From the NCBI GenBank assembly GCA_030150965.1, contig JASLEW010000882.1, positions 1-7,523 of the forward strand: DNA of 7,523 nt, written 5' to 3'. The notes below the pieces were generated by a model. The model did no database searches. It was not told where the DNA came from and saw only the letters and a list, made by a program, of their open reading frames with translations. A program made the position numbers and the translations under genes. Below are positions 1 to 5,872 of this stretch, one piece after another. This DNA is from Thermoanaerobaculia bacterium (GTDB taxonomy: Bacteria; Acidobacteriota; Thermoanaerobaculia; Multivoradales; UBA5704). Numbering within the stretch: position 1 is the first letter of the stretch; the number at the start of each line of letters is the position of its first letter.

Positions 1-1
1 G

Positions 2-526
2 GTCCGGGAGCTCGCCGCCGCCGGCCTGCGCTGCGTGCAGGCGGTGGCACCGGCGCTCGCGGCCGGCGACCGCCGCCGCCTGGCCGACGCCGCGCCGGGT
101 CTGGACGAGGCGGCGCTCAACGCCCTCTTCCACCGTCCGCCGCCGGCCGAGCGGGCGCTGGCGCAAGCCGCCTACCGCCACGGCCTGGCGCCCTTCCTGC
201 CGCGCCCCCTGCCGGCGCGCCCGGGCACCCTCGCCGAGAACCGCCGCGTCGCCGGCTGCCTGGGGCTCGCGGCCGAGCTCTGGCTGCGCCTGGGCCGGCC
301 GGTCGAGGAGGCGCAGTCGCTCTTCCGCGCCGCCCGCTGGCTGGACGCCACCGCCTACGACGTGGCCGCGCTCCGCCGCGAGCGCAACCTGGCGGTGGTG
401 ACCGCCTTCGGCGACCTCGCCCGCCAGGCGGTCACCGACGCCGTCGATCACGGCGAGCCGGCGCTGCTCACCAGCCTGCTCGCCGAGTACCTGGGGGACC
501 CGCCGCCGGCAGCCGCCAGAAGGTAG
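2..526 (+). CDS. 3' end of an unrecognised protein gene, weak PolX-like helix-hairpin-helix C-terminus (5' partial)
   Basis: The frame is open from the first complete codon at position 2, so the gene starts upstream of the window; a GTG at 35 is only an internal Val codon. About 174 C-terminal residues are visible, ending at TAG 524-526. They are rich in Ala, Arg and Leu and look helical, with no signal peptide or membrane segment. A stretch from about base 236 (Glu-Asn-Arg-Arg-Val-Ala, then Leu-Phe-Arg-Ala-Ala-Arg, Asp-Val-Ala-Ala-Leu, Phe-Gly-Asp-Leu-Ala, ending near Leu-Leu-Ala-Glu-Tyr) follows the residue pattern of the N-terminal 8-kDa domain of bacterial family X DNA polymerases. The hairpin Gly-Ile-Gly appears as Ala-Phe-Gly, so DNA binding is uncertain. 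This resemblance is by eye and weak. The family of the whole protein cannot be named without its missing N-terminal part. Confidence 0.7.
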   Translation, partial: VRELAAAGLRCVQAVAPALAAGDRRRLADAAPGLDEAALNALFHRPPPAERALAQAAYRHGLAPFLPRPLPARPGTLAENRRVAGCLGLAAELWLRLGRPVEEAQSLFRAARWLDATAYDVAALRRERNLAVVTAFGDLARQAVTDAVDHGEPALLTSLLAEYLGDPPPAAARR

Positions 527-529
527 AAT
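524..529 (+). promoter_or_regulatory. possible -10 box (TAGAAT) for the threonine aldolase gene
   Basis: TAGAAT matches the sigma-70 -10 consensus at five of six positions and is an AT-rich island in a very GC-rich setting. It overlaps the stop codon of the upstream gene. It lies about 145 bases before the aldolase ATG, which would give a leader of roughly 135 bases. No good -35 hexamer is seen 16-18 bases upstream, so this is only a candidate. Confidence 0.25.
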
Positions 530-674
530 CGGCGCCCGGCCACCCGGATGCCGCCCCTGGCGCCGGCAGCCGGATTGCCGCCGGCTCACCGGCAGCGCGG
601 CAGGGCCGGCCGCCGGCTGCTGGCGCCGGCCGGGACCGGCGCCTGGCTTGGCCATCTCCAGCGGAGCCCCCACC

Positions 675-1880
675 ATGAGCCCCAGCCCGTCCATCCCGCC
701 GATCGACCTGCGCTCCGACACCGTCACCCGGCCGGACGACGAGATGCGCCGCGCCATGGCCGCCGCCGAGGTGGGCGACGACGTGTTCGGCGAGGACCCG
801 ACGGTCCTGCGGCTGGAGGAGGAGGCCGCCGCCGCGGTGGGGCAGGAGGCGGCGCTCTTCGTGCCCACCGGCACGATGGGCAACCAGATCGCCCTCCACC
901 TCCACGGCACCTCGGGGAGCGAGGTGATCTGCGACGCCCGCAGCCACACGATGAACATGGAGATGGGGGGCATGTCGGCGCTCTCGGGACTCACGCCGCG
1001 CGCCCTCCACTCGCCCCGGGGCCTGCTCGATCCCGCCGCGGTCGAGGAGGCGGTGGTCCCCGGCGGCATGCTGCGCGCCCGCACCTGCCTGCTGATGATC
1101 GAGAACAGCTGCAACCTGGCCGGCGGCACGGTCTACGACCGCCCGCGCCTCGACGCGCTCCTCGCCGTGGCCCGCCGCCACGGCCTGCCGGCCCACCTCG
1201 ACGGCGCGCGCATCTTCAACGCCGCGGCGGCCCTCGGCACCACGGCCCTGGACCTCGCCCGCGGCTTCGACACCGTGATGTTCTGCCTGTCCAAGGGTCT
1301 CGGCGCCCCGGTCGGGTCGCTCCTCTGCGGCAGCCGGGCGCTGATCGCCGAGGGGCGCCGGGTGCGCAAGATGTTCGGCGGCGGCATGCGCCAGGCCGGC
1401 GTCCTCGCCGCCGCCGGCCTGGTCGCCCTGCGCCGCGGCCCCGCCCGCCTCCCCGACGACCACGCCAACGCCGCCCGCCTGGCCGCGGCGCTGGCCGAGC
1501 TGCCGGGCATCGACCTCGATCCGTCCGCCGTCCGCACCAACATCATCGTCTGCCGGCTGAAGCCCGAGGAGCTCGCCGGCGCCGGCATCGGCACCGGTTC
1601 CATGGCCGGCGCCGCCGCTGCACCGGCCGGCCCCGCTGCCGGCGGTGTCGGCGCCGCCGCCGATGCCGGAGGCCGGGCCGCTCCCGCCGATCCGGCCGCG
1701 GCGCTCATCGCCCGCCTGCGCGCCGCCGGTCTGCTCATCAGCCCGGTCAGCCGCCTGGAGGTGCGGATGGTGACCCACCGCGACGCCGGGCGCGAGGCGA
1801 TCGAGGAGGCCATCACCCGCCTGCGCGCCATGCTCGGAGCCAAGGGAGCCAGGGGCGCCCCGGTGGCGCTTTCGACCTGA
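675..1880 (+). CDS. ltaE: low-specificity L-threonine aldolase
   Basis: This cytosolic PLP enzyme (fold type I) cleaves L-threonine and L-allo-threonine to glycine and acetaldehyde. I chose the ATG at 675 because GGAG at 663-666 lies 8 bases before it; an upstream TTG at 648 has no such signal. The 401-residue product shows the family motifs in order: DLRSDTVTRP (11-20), GDDVFGEDPTV (34-44), a cofactor-stacking His91 before Gly-Gly-Met, HLDGARIFNA with Asp176 and Arg179, the Schiff-base lysine Lys207 in LSKGLGAPVGS, and Arg364 in RLEVRMVTH. These correspond to His83, Asp168, Arg171, Lys197 and Arg313 of the E. coli enzyme (numbering from memory). The protein is longer than the usual 330-350 residues because of an Ala/Gly/Pro-rich insertion at about 301-338, in the C-terminal small domain. 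All catalytic residues are intact. It converges on the minus-strand HPRT-RidA gene, with a MITE-like element between them. Confidence 0.95.
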   Translation: MSPSPSIPPIDLRSDTVTRPDDEMRRAMAAAEVGDDVFGEDPTVLRLEEEAAAAVGQEAALFVPTGTMGNQIALHLHGTSGSEVICDARSHTMNMEMGGMSALSGLTPRALHSPRGLLDPAAVEEAVVPGGMLRARTCLLMIENSCNLAGGTVYDRPRLDALLAVARRHGLPAHLDGARIFNAAAALGTTALDLARGFDTVMFCLSKGLGAPVGSLLCGSRALIAEGRRVRKMFGGGMRQAGVLAAAGLVALRRGPARLPDDHANAARLAAALAELPGIDLDPSAVRTNIIVCRLKPEELAGAGIGTGSMAGAAAAPAGPAAGGVGAAADAGGRAAPADPAAALIARLRAAGLLISPVSRLEVRMVTHRDAGREAIEEAITRLRAMLGAKGARGAPVALST

Positions 1881-1893
1881 CACCCGGGCTCGC

Positions 1894-1922
1894 CGGGCGG
1901 CTGGCTCCGCCGGGGCCGCCCG
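1894..1922 (+). terminator. weak GC-rich stem-loop after the threonine aldolase gene
   Basis: An 8-bp perfect stem (CGGGCGGC at 1894-1901 pairing with GCCGCCCG at 1915-1922) with a 13-base loop starts 14 bases after the stop codon. No T-run follows, so it does not fit a classical intrinsic terminator. In DNA this GC-rich such stems also arise by chance. Confidence 0.25.
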
Positions 1923-1990
1923 CCGAGGCCGACCGGCCGGTGAGCCGGATCCCACCGATGGCAGCGGCGTGGCGGATGGCGGCGAGCTCC

Positions 1991-2176
1991 AGCAGGCTGC
2001 TGAAAAATCCCGCACGCCGCGCTGCGCCCTGCGGGTTGCGGCGGCGCGGGGCCGTCTGCGGCGTTGCCGCTCCTCGACGATGTCCCGGCATCGCCTGCGT
2101 CGCGGCGCCTTGCATCCGGCCCCGCGGCGCTCGCGCCGCTCGGGTCGTGACGCACGGCCTTTTTCAGCAGCCTGCT
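1991..2176. mobile_element. MITE-like palindromic element with 17-bp terminal inverted repeats
   Basis: The ends are perfect inverted copies: AGCAGGCTGCTGAAAAA at 1991-2007 and its reverse complement at 2160-2176. The interior is also an imperfect palindrome. GGGGCCG at 2048-2054 faces CGGCCCC at 2117-2123, and a central hairpin CGATG (2078-2082) / CATCG (2089-2093) lies within about 2 bases of the geometric centre. At 186 bp it is too short to code for a transposase, and no ORF in it looks real. The AT-rich ends contrast with the flanks. Each end contains a near-palindrome, AGCAG-G-CTGCT and AGCAG-C-CTGCT. I see no clear target-site duplication outside the repeats. It lies in the 1881-2236 gap between two convergent genes, where an insertion would be harmless. 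The arrangement fits a non-autonomous transposon derivative (MITE). The parent insertion-sequence family cannot be named from this copy. As RNA it would fold into a long hairpin on either strand and could end or buffer transcription from both sides. Confidence 0.7.
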
Positions 2177-2236
2177 ACGGCACGAGGCTCGACAACCGCG
2201 CGACCGGCGCGACCGCAGCGCCCCCGGCCACCAGGC

Positions 2237-2617
2237 CTACCGCGGCAGCCGCGCCACGAAGTCGATCTCCACCATGGCGCCGAGCGGCAGCGCCGCCACC
2301 TGCACCGTCGAGCGCGCCGGGCGGTGGTCGCCCATCGCCTCGGCATAGAGGGCGTTGAGGCGCGGGAAATCGGCCAGGTTGGTGACGAAGACGCTCGCCT
2401 TGATCACGTCCTTGAAGCCGCAGCCGGCCGCCGCCAGCACATTCTCCAGATTCGCCAGCACCTGCTTCGCCTGGGCGTCGAACCCGCCCTCGATCAGCTT
2501 GCCGGTCGCCGGGTCGATGCCCACCTGGCCGGCGGTGTAGAGCCAGCCGCCGTCGGAAACCGCCTGCGAGTAGGGGCCGACCGCCGCCGGCGCCTTGTCC
2601 GTGTGGTGGAGCTCCAT
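2237..2617 (-). CDS. ridA: RidA-family protein, possible independent internal translation product of the HPRT-RidA frame
   Basis: An ATG at 2617 lies in the same frame as the upstream HPRT and begins a standard-length RidA of 126 residues (E. coli RidA has 128). Its N-terminus, Met-Glu-Leu-His-His-Thr-Asp-Lys-Ala-Pro, starts where free-standing RidA proteins normally start. It is preceded by a near-perfect Shine-Dalgarno sequence at 2623-2634. The RidA fold forms trimers with active sites between subunits; Arg298 and Glu313 of the fused numbering are residues 102 and 117 here. Initiation here would give free RidA as well as, or instead of, the fused form. The product is cytosolic. RidA protects against reactive intermediates of PLP enzymes, and a PLP enzyme (threonine aldolase) is the next gene on the other strand. 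A direct functional link is only inference. Confidence 0.7.
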   Translation of the reverse strand: MELHHTDKAPAAVGPYSQAVSDGGWLYTAGQVGIDPATGKLIEGGFDAQAKQVLANLENVLAAAGCGFKDVIKASVFVTNLADFPRLNALYAEAMGDHRPARSTVQVAALPLGAMVEIDFVARLPR

Positions 2618-3205
2618 TGCAGCCTCCCTCCTTTCGCCGTCCGCCGCCGGGGTGGGGCCGTTTGCGCCGGCCGCGCCGGGCTCCCACACCGCGATGTACG
2701 GCAGGTTACGGTAGCGTTCGCCGTGGTCCAGCCCATAGCCGACCACGAACTCGTTGGGGATGACGAAGCCGCGGTAGTCGATCGGCACCTCGACCTCCCG
2801 CGCCGCGGCCTTGTCCAGAAGAGTGCACAGCCGCACGCTGCGCGCGCCGCGCCCGGAGAGCATCCCGAGCAGCGCCCGCACCGTGTGGCCGCTGTCCACG
2901 ATGTCCTCGACCACCAGCACGTCGCGTCCCGCGACCGCCAGGTCGAGATCCTTGCGGATCACCACCTCGCCGCGCCGCGCGCCGCCGCTGCCGTAGCTCG
3001 CCGCCTGGAGGAAGTCCACCGCCACCGGCAGCCGCACCCGCTTCAGCAGGTCCGCCAGGAAGAAAATCGATCCCTTGAGCACCCCGACGGCAACGAGCGG
3101 ATCGTCCGCCGCCCGCGGCGCTCCCGCCACCCGCCCGTACTCCCCCTCCACGGCCGCGGCCACCTCCGCGACCCGCCGCGCCAGCTCCGCCTCCGAGATG
3201 AGCAT
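2237..3205 (-). CDS. hypoxanthine phosphoribosyltransferase fused in frame to a RidA-family imine/enamine deaminase
   Basis: One uninterrupted frame of 322 codons holds two complete proteins. Residues 1-175 are a 6-oxopurine phosphoribosyltransferase, which makes IMP or GMP from hypoxanthine or guanine plus PRPP. Visible motifs are LKGSIFFLADL (43-53), the flexible-loop Ser-Tyr-Gly (70-72), the PRPP-binding VLVVEDIVDSGHT (96-108) with Glu100-Asp101, and the purine-binding IPNEFVVGYGLDHGERYRNLPYI (149-171). That matches the usual family end at about 180 residues. A 20-residue low-complexity linker (about 177-196) leads to RidA at 197-322. RidA hydrolyses reactive enamines and imines such as 2-aminoacrylate released by PLP enzymes. 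Its signatures GPYSQA (210-215), Arg298 in PARST (equivalent to E. coli Arg105) and Glu313 are intact. I chose ATG at 3205; a TTG at 3211 has a better-spaced GGAG (10 bases) and is a real alternative. Either this is a true bifunctional protein, or two genes overlap in frame because the HPRT stop is absent. The internal ribosome binding site favours at least some separate RidA. Confidence 0.85.
   Translation of the reverse strand: MLISEAELARRVAEVAAAVEGEYGRVAGAPRAADDPLVAVGVLKGSIFFLADLLKRVRLPVAVDFLQAASYGSGGARRGEVVIRKDLDLAVAGRDVLVVEDIVDSGHTVRALLGMLSGRGARSVRLCTLLDKAAAREVEVPIDYRGFVIPNEFVVGYGLDHGERYRNLPYIAVWEPGAAGANGPTPAADGERREAAMELHHTDKAPAAVGPYSQAVSDGGWLYTAGQVGIDPATGKLIEGGFDAQAKQVLANLENVLAAAGCGFKDVIKASVFVTNLADFPRLNALYAEAMGDHRPARSTVQVAALPLGAMVEIDFVARLPR
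2623..2634 (-). promoter_or_regulatory. strong internal ribosome binding site before the RidA start
   Basis: Read on the minus strand this is AAAGGAGGGAGG followed by CTGCA and ATG. AAAGGAGG is close to the full anti-Shine-Dalgarno complement at 9 bases, and GGGAGG gives a second match at 5 bases from the ATG. It lies inside the open frame, where it encodes Gly-Glu-Arg-Arg-Glu-Ala of the HPRT-RidA linker. It is one of the best ribosome binding sites in the window, and it decides that RidA can be translated separately. Confidence 0.75.
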
Positions 3206-3261
3206 TCTCAAGCTGCCGGATCTCCCGCGCCGCGATCAGCCCAGCGCATTCCCGGGGCCGG

Positions 3262-3387
3262 GGTGGGTGGCTCCGTTTGCTCCCCGGAGGGCGCTGAAAG
3301 GAGGTGCGAGCCGCCACCCTCGCCACGCGCGCGCACCCATCCGAGCCCTCCCCGCGCCCGCAGGGGAGGCAAACGGAGCCACCCACC
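3262..3387. repeat. 126-bp inverted-repeat element with 19-bp perfect arms, between divergent genes
   Basis: GGTGGGTGGCTCCGTTTGC at 3262-3280 is perfectly reverse-complemented at 3369-3387. After a one-base bulge the pairing continues with TCCCC (3281-3285) against GGGGA (3363-3367). Inside, GGAGGGC (3286-3292) pairs with GCCCTCC (3345-3351). The whole segment can fold into one long branched hairpin. It lies about 57 bases upstream of the HPRT start and 163 bases upstream of the 3551 start, with no coding content. It may be a second MITE-like or intergenic repeat element, or a structured leader of the HPRT transcript. I recognise no known riboswitch. No target-site duplication is evident. Confidence 0.65.
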
Positions 3388-3391
3388 TCCT

Positions 3392-3431
3392 CAACGCCCG
3401 CCAACGCCCGCCGCGCCCCACCGCGCCCCAC
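3392..3431. repeat. short 10-bp-period tandem repeats
   Basis: CAACGCCCGC occurs twice in tandem (3392-3401, 3402-3411), directly followed by CGCGCCCCAC twice in tandem (3412-3421, 3422-3431). The 10-bp period is close to a DNA helical turn. This is probably low-complexity sequence beside the inverted repeat. No function is evident. Confidence 0.55.
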
Positions 3432-3484
3432 CCCGCCTCGCCTCGTTCCGTCCCTCCCGCCCCGGCGTCCGCCCGCCCGGCGCA

Positions 3485-3493
3485 TGATATCCT
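3485..3493 (+). promoter_or_regulatory. possible extended -10 promoter element for the 3551 gene
   Basis: TGATATCCT reads as an extended -10 (TG, one base, then TATCCT, four of six against consensus). It sits in a local AT-rich island within otherwise extremely GC-rich DNA. Transcription would start near 3500, giving a leader of about 50 bases. No -35 hexamer is evident, which is tolerated by extended -10 promoters. The rest of the 3206-3550 gap holds only the inverted repeat and the tandem repeats. Confidence 0.35.
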
Positions 3494-3550
3494 CAGCGCA
3501 AATTCTGCTGACCGCGCCCCGCGCGGCACCGCGCGCATTCGAGGCTTGCG

Positions 3551-5164
3551 ATGACCACCGTACAGGAGATAGGCGCGCTGCATCGCCGCTACGCCGACAC
3601 CTCGCACCGCTTCCGCGCGGCCTGGACCTTTCACCAGTTCCTGCAGAGCCTGGGCAAGACCGGCCAGCAGCAGATCACCGACGCCCACTCCCTGGAGTTC
3701 CAGAACCTCTACGCCGAGCTCAAGGAGATCTCGCAGAACCTCAACACCGCCGAGAGCGAGCGCATGCGCGGCCGGCTGGAGGGGATCGACCGCCGCCTCG
3801 GCCAGCTGTTCGAGGACCTGGACGAGGAGGACACCAGGGTCGCCCCCTATTACCTGCGCCAGTTCTTCCGCCGCGTCAAGAGCTACGACGAGAAGATCCT
3901 CACCCAGCTCATCAAGTTCTACCTGTACACCCAGCAGGGAGAGATCTGGCCCACCGAGCGCCTCGACAAGGTGGACTTCCTGCTCGCCCGCCTGAGCGAG
4001 GAGGAGGACGACCGCACCGGCGAGCCGCGCCTGCGCGACCACCGGTGGCTGAGCGAGATCTTCCACGGCCTGTGGGCGATGCTCGGCCTGCCGGTGCCGG
4101 ACGGCGCCTTCCTCCTCGACAAGCGGCGCGAGATCGAGGCCATGCGCCAGGAGGTGATGGCCTTCGAGACCCTGGACCAGCTCAACGAGGCCCACCTCAT
4201 CCCGCGCTACCGCGAGCTCAAGCACGGCCTCGGCAACCTCTTCCTGGAGCCCAGCCTGCTGCTGGCCATCCAGGAGACCAACCTGGTGTTGAAAAGCCGC
4301 ATCCAGAACCTCTACGCCAAGGAGGAGCGGCGCATCGTCGCCGAGTACCAGCGCGTCTTCGAGCTGGAGCGCGAGGTGCCGGTGGACCGCGAGCTGGACC
4401 AGGAGCTGATGCAGTTCCGCCAGGAGATCGAGCGCTTCGAGGCCCAGCTCCAGAGCCAGGAGCTGAAGCTCGAGGACCTGGCGCTGATCCGTGCCCGCGT
4501 GCGCGACCTGCTGCCGCGCCTCACCGCCGCCGGCCGCGGCGGCGCGCCGATGACCGCCCTCACCCCGGGCGGCACCCTCCACGGCGACCGCCGTCTGCCC
4601 CTGGTCGAGGACACCGACTACCTGGCGGCGGCGGGCGACTCGGCGCCGGAGTCGCCGCTCGCCGCCCAGGAGGACCTCCTCGGCGAGTACTACCGCCGGC
4701 TGGTGGACGCCCTGCGCGAGGTGGACCCGGAGCTGCCGCCCGAGCGCGTGGTGGTGCACCAGGAGGTCTTCCCACTGCGCATCGAGCCGCGCGAGGTGAC
4801 CGCCTACCGGCGCCTCTACGGCCGCGCCAACTGCGACCGCGAGCTGGAGCAGTTCCTGCTCGAAGGGGCGGCGCTGCGCATGCGCATCAACGAGGAGGCG
4901 CAGGAGCTCTCCAGCATCCTGGACGAGACCTCGGTGACCGGCGACTCGATCGTCTACGCCCGCGCCCGCTGGACGGCGCGCACCGCCGACGCCTACCTGT
5001 GGCGCTTCCATCACGTGCTCGACGAGGCGGTGCTCTCCGGCAGCGTCACCGAGGGGCGCCAGATCCAGCTGCTGCGCATGCGCCTGATGCGCGACTACTC
5101 GGGGCTGTGGCTGCTGGCCTACAAGCCGCTGCTCAAGCGCAACCCCGGCGGCACGATGGCCTGA
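3551..5164 (+). CDS. large all-helical cytoplasmic protein of unknown function
   Basis: I do not recognise this 537-residue protein. The ATG at 3551 is supported by GAGG at 3541-3544, six bases upstream. Codon use is typical for the window and the frame is intact, so it is clearly a real gene. It is rich in Glu, Arg, Leu and Gln, has only one cysteine (Cys428), and lacks a signal peptide or membrane segment. Residues 1-325 look helical throughout. Aromatic clusters such as FRAAWTFHQFLQ (21-32), PYYLRQFFRRVKSY (99-112) and LIKFYLYTQQGEIWP (120-134) come first, and a coiled-coil-like stretch of charged heptads lies at about 255-325. A Gly/Pro/Ala-rich flexible linker follows (about 326-370). 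A C-terminal helical domain (371-537) contains YLWRFHHVLDEAV and ends with a basic tail. The architecture suggests a scaffold or structural protein rather than an enzyme, which is inference. It is divergent from the HPRT gene and convergent with the Uma2 gene, so it appears to be a single-gene unit. Confidence 0.85.
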   Translation: MTTVQEIGALHRRYADTSHRFRAAWTFHQFLQSLGKTGQQQITDAHSLEFQNLYAELKEISQNLNTAESERMRGRLEGIDRRLGQLFEDLDEEDTRVAPYYLRQFFRRVKSYDEKILTQLIKFYLYTQQGEIWPTERLDKVDFLLARLSEEEDDRTGEPRLRDHRWLSEIFHGLWAMLGLPVPDGAFLLDKRREIEAMRQEVMAFETLDQLNEAHLIPRYRELKHGLGNLFLEPSLLLAIQETNLVLKSRIQNLYAKEERRIVAEYQRVFELEREVPVDRELDQELMQFRQEIERFEAQLQSQELKLEDLALIRARVRDLLPRLTAAGRGGAPMTALTPGGTLHGDRRLPLVEDTDYLAAAGDSAPESPLAAQEDLLGEYYRRLVDALREVDPELPPERVVVHQEVFPLRIEPREVTAYRRLYGRANCDRELEQFLLEGAALRMRINEEAQELSSILDETSVTGDSIVYARARWTARTADAYLWRFHHVLDEAVLSGSVTEGRQIQLLRMRLMRDYSGLWLLAYKPLLKRNPGGTMA

Positions 5165-5197
5165 AGCCGGCCTGAAGCCAGGACACCGCGCGGTGCG

Positions 5198-5251
5198 GGC
5201 GCGGGCGCCCCGCGCCGCCCGAGCACCCGCCGGGCGTCGCCTAACGCCCGG
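5198..5251. terminator. stem-loop pair between convergent genes, possible bidirectional terminator
   Basis: Two strong hairpins fill the short gap between the stop codons at 5164 and 5241. The first is GGCGCGGG (5198-5205) with CCCGCGCC (5209-5216), 8 bp around a 3-base loop. The second is CCGGGCGT (5230-5237) with ACGCCCGG (5244-5251), 8 bp around a 6-base loop and overlapping the Uma2 stop codon. CCGAGC (5219-5224) and GCTCGG (5256-5261) can close an outer stem around the second hairpin. No T-runs follow, so efficiency as an intrinsic terminator is uncertain. Position between converging genes is the main support. Confidence 0.45.
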
Positions 5252-5840
5252 TCGGGCTCGGCCTCTGATCGAAGCGGACCTTGGCGTACACGTCGGCCAG
5301 GGCCAGCCGGCACCCGATGCACGGCAGCTCGATCTCGGCGGCCAACCCTTCGGCCACCGAATGGCTCCAGCCCGAGCCATCCTCCCGGCGGCGCTGGTGC
5401 TCGATCCGCGGCCGGTCCTGCGACACCAGGAGCACCTCGCGCAGCGAGGCGATGGTGCGGTAGTGGACGAGCTTGCGGCCGCGGTCGTAGCGTTCCGTGC
5501 TGGGCGACAGCACCTCGACGAGCACCGCCGGGTTGAGCAGGTTGTCGAAGTGCTCGTCGGCGAGGATGGGCTCGCCCACGACCACGATCACGTCCGGATA
5601 CGTGTAGCTGCCGGTCGCCGAGACCAGGACCCGCATGTCGGCCGCCAGGACCTGGCACGGGCGGTCCAGCAGCTGCAGGTTGAGCTGGAAGGCGAGATTG
5701 ACCGTGATGCGGTTGTGGTTCAGGCCCGCTCCAGGCATTGCAATCATCTCCCCGTCGAGGTATTCGCTCCTGGTCTCCGCCGCTCTCTCCAGCGCGAGAT
5801 ACTCCTCGGGGGTCAGAAAGGGTCTGGAATGGCTGGTCAT
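5241..5840 (-). CDS. Uma2-family (DUF820) putative PD-(D/E)XK-like endonuclease
   Basis: The 199-residue product has the full Uma2 pattern: a short N-terminal region with PEEYLALE (11-18), YLDGEMIAMPGAG (27-39) with Glu31, HNRI (42-45), a central Ala-Ala-Asp-Met-Arg-Val (66-71), YTYPDVIVVVGEP (79-91) with Asp83, then LLNPAVLVEVLSPSTERYDRG (101-121) with Glu109, and HYRTIASLREVLLVSQDRP (126-144). Glu31, Asp83 and Glu109 are the likely metal-binding residues of the restriction-endonuclease-like fold. I chose ATG at 5840, preceded at about 10 bases by AAGG; longer upstream readings lack family similarity. Uma2 proteins occur in many paralogous copies in cyanobacteria, Chloroflexi, planctomycetes and acidobacteria. 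Their cellular role is not established; nuclease activity is predicted from the fold. No partner gene is adjacent, so it seems to stand alone. It is convergent with the helical-protein gene and divergent from the tryptophan dioxygenase gene. Confidence 0.92.
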   Translation of the reverse strand: MTSHSRPFLTPEEYLALERAAETRSEYLDGEMIAMPGAGLNHNRITVNLAFQLNLQLLDRPCQVLAADMRVLVSATGSYTYPDVIVVVGEPILADEHFDNLLNPAVLVEVLSPSTERYDRGRKLVHYRTIASLREVLLVSQDRPRIEHQRRREDGSGWSHSVAEGLAAEIELPCIGCRLALADVYAKVRFDQRPSPTGR

Positions 5841-5856
5841 TGCCGATCTACCTTGT

Positions 5857-5872
5857 GATCGAATGGTCGATC
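5857..5872. promoter_or_regulatory. small dyad upstream of the Uma2 start
   Basis: GATCGA (5857-5862) and TCGATC (5867-5872) form a perfect 6-bp dyad around ATGG. It lies 16-32 bases upstream of the Uma2 ATG, at the 5' side of its ribosome binding site, in a less GC-rich stretch. It could be an operator or a small leader hairpin, or chance. Elsewhere the 5841-6090 divergent gap shows no convincing promoter for either gene. Confidence 0.25.

Noticed and set aside
468..2015. 515-codon minus-strand frame opposite threonine aldolase
   Set aside because: It is low-complexity Gly/Ala/Arg-rich and antisense to a gene with intact catalytic motifs.
3392..3431. Tandem repeats as a possible CRISPR or iteron array
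   Set aside because: The units are 10 bp, only two copies each, with no spacers and no replication gene nearby.
548..3487. 979-codon plus-strand open frame spanning the aldolase and the fusion gene
   Set aside because: It is rich in Arg, Pro and Gly with no family motifs and runs through several well-supported genes on both strands. Long shadow frames are expected at this GC content.
3236..5380. 714-codon minus-strand open frame antisense to the helical protein
   Set aside because: Its composition is the complement of the plus-strand gene's codons, it shows no recognisable motif, and the plus-strand gene has a good ribosome binding site and normal protein composition.
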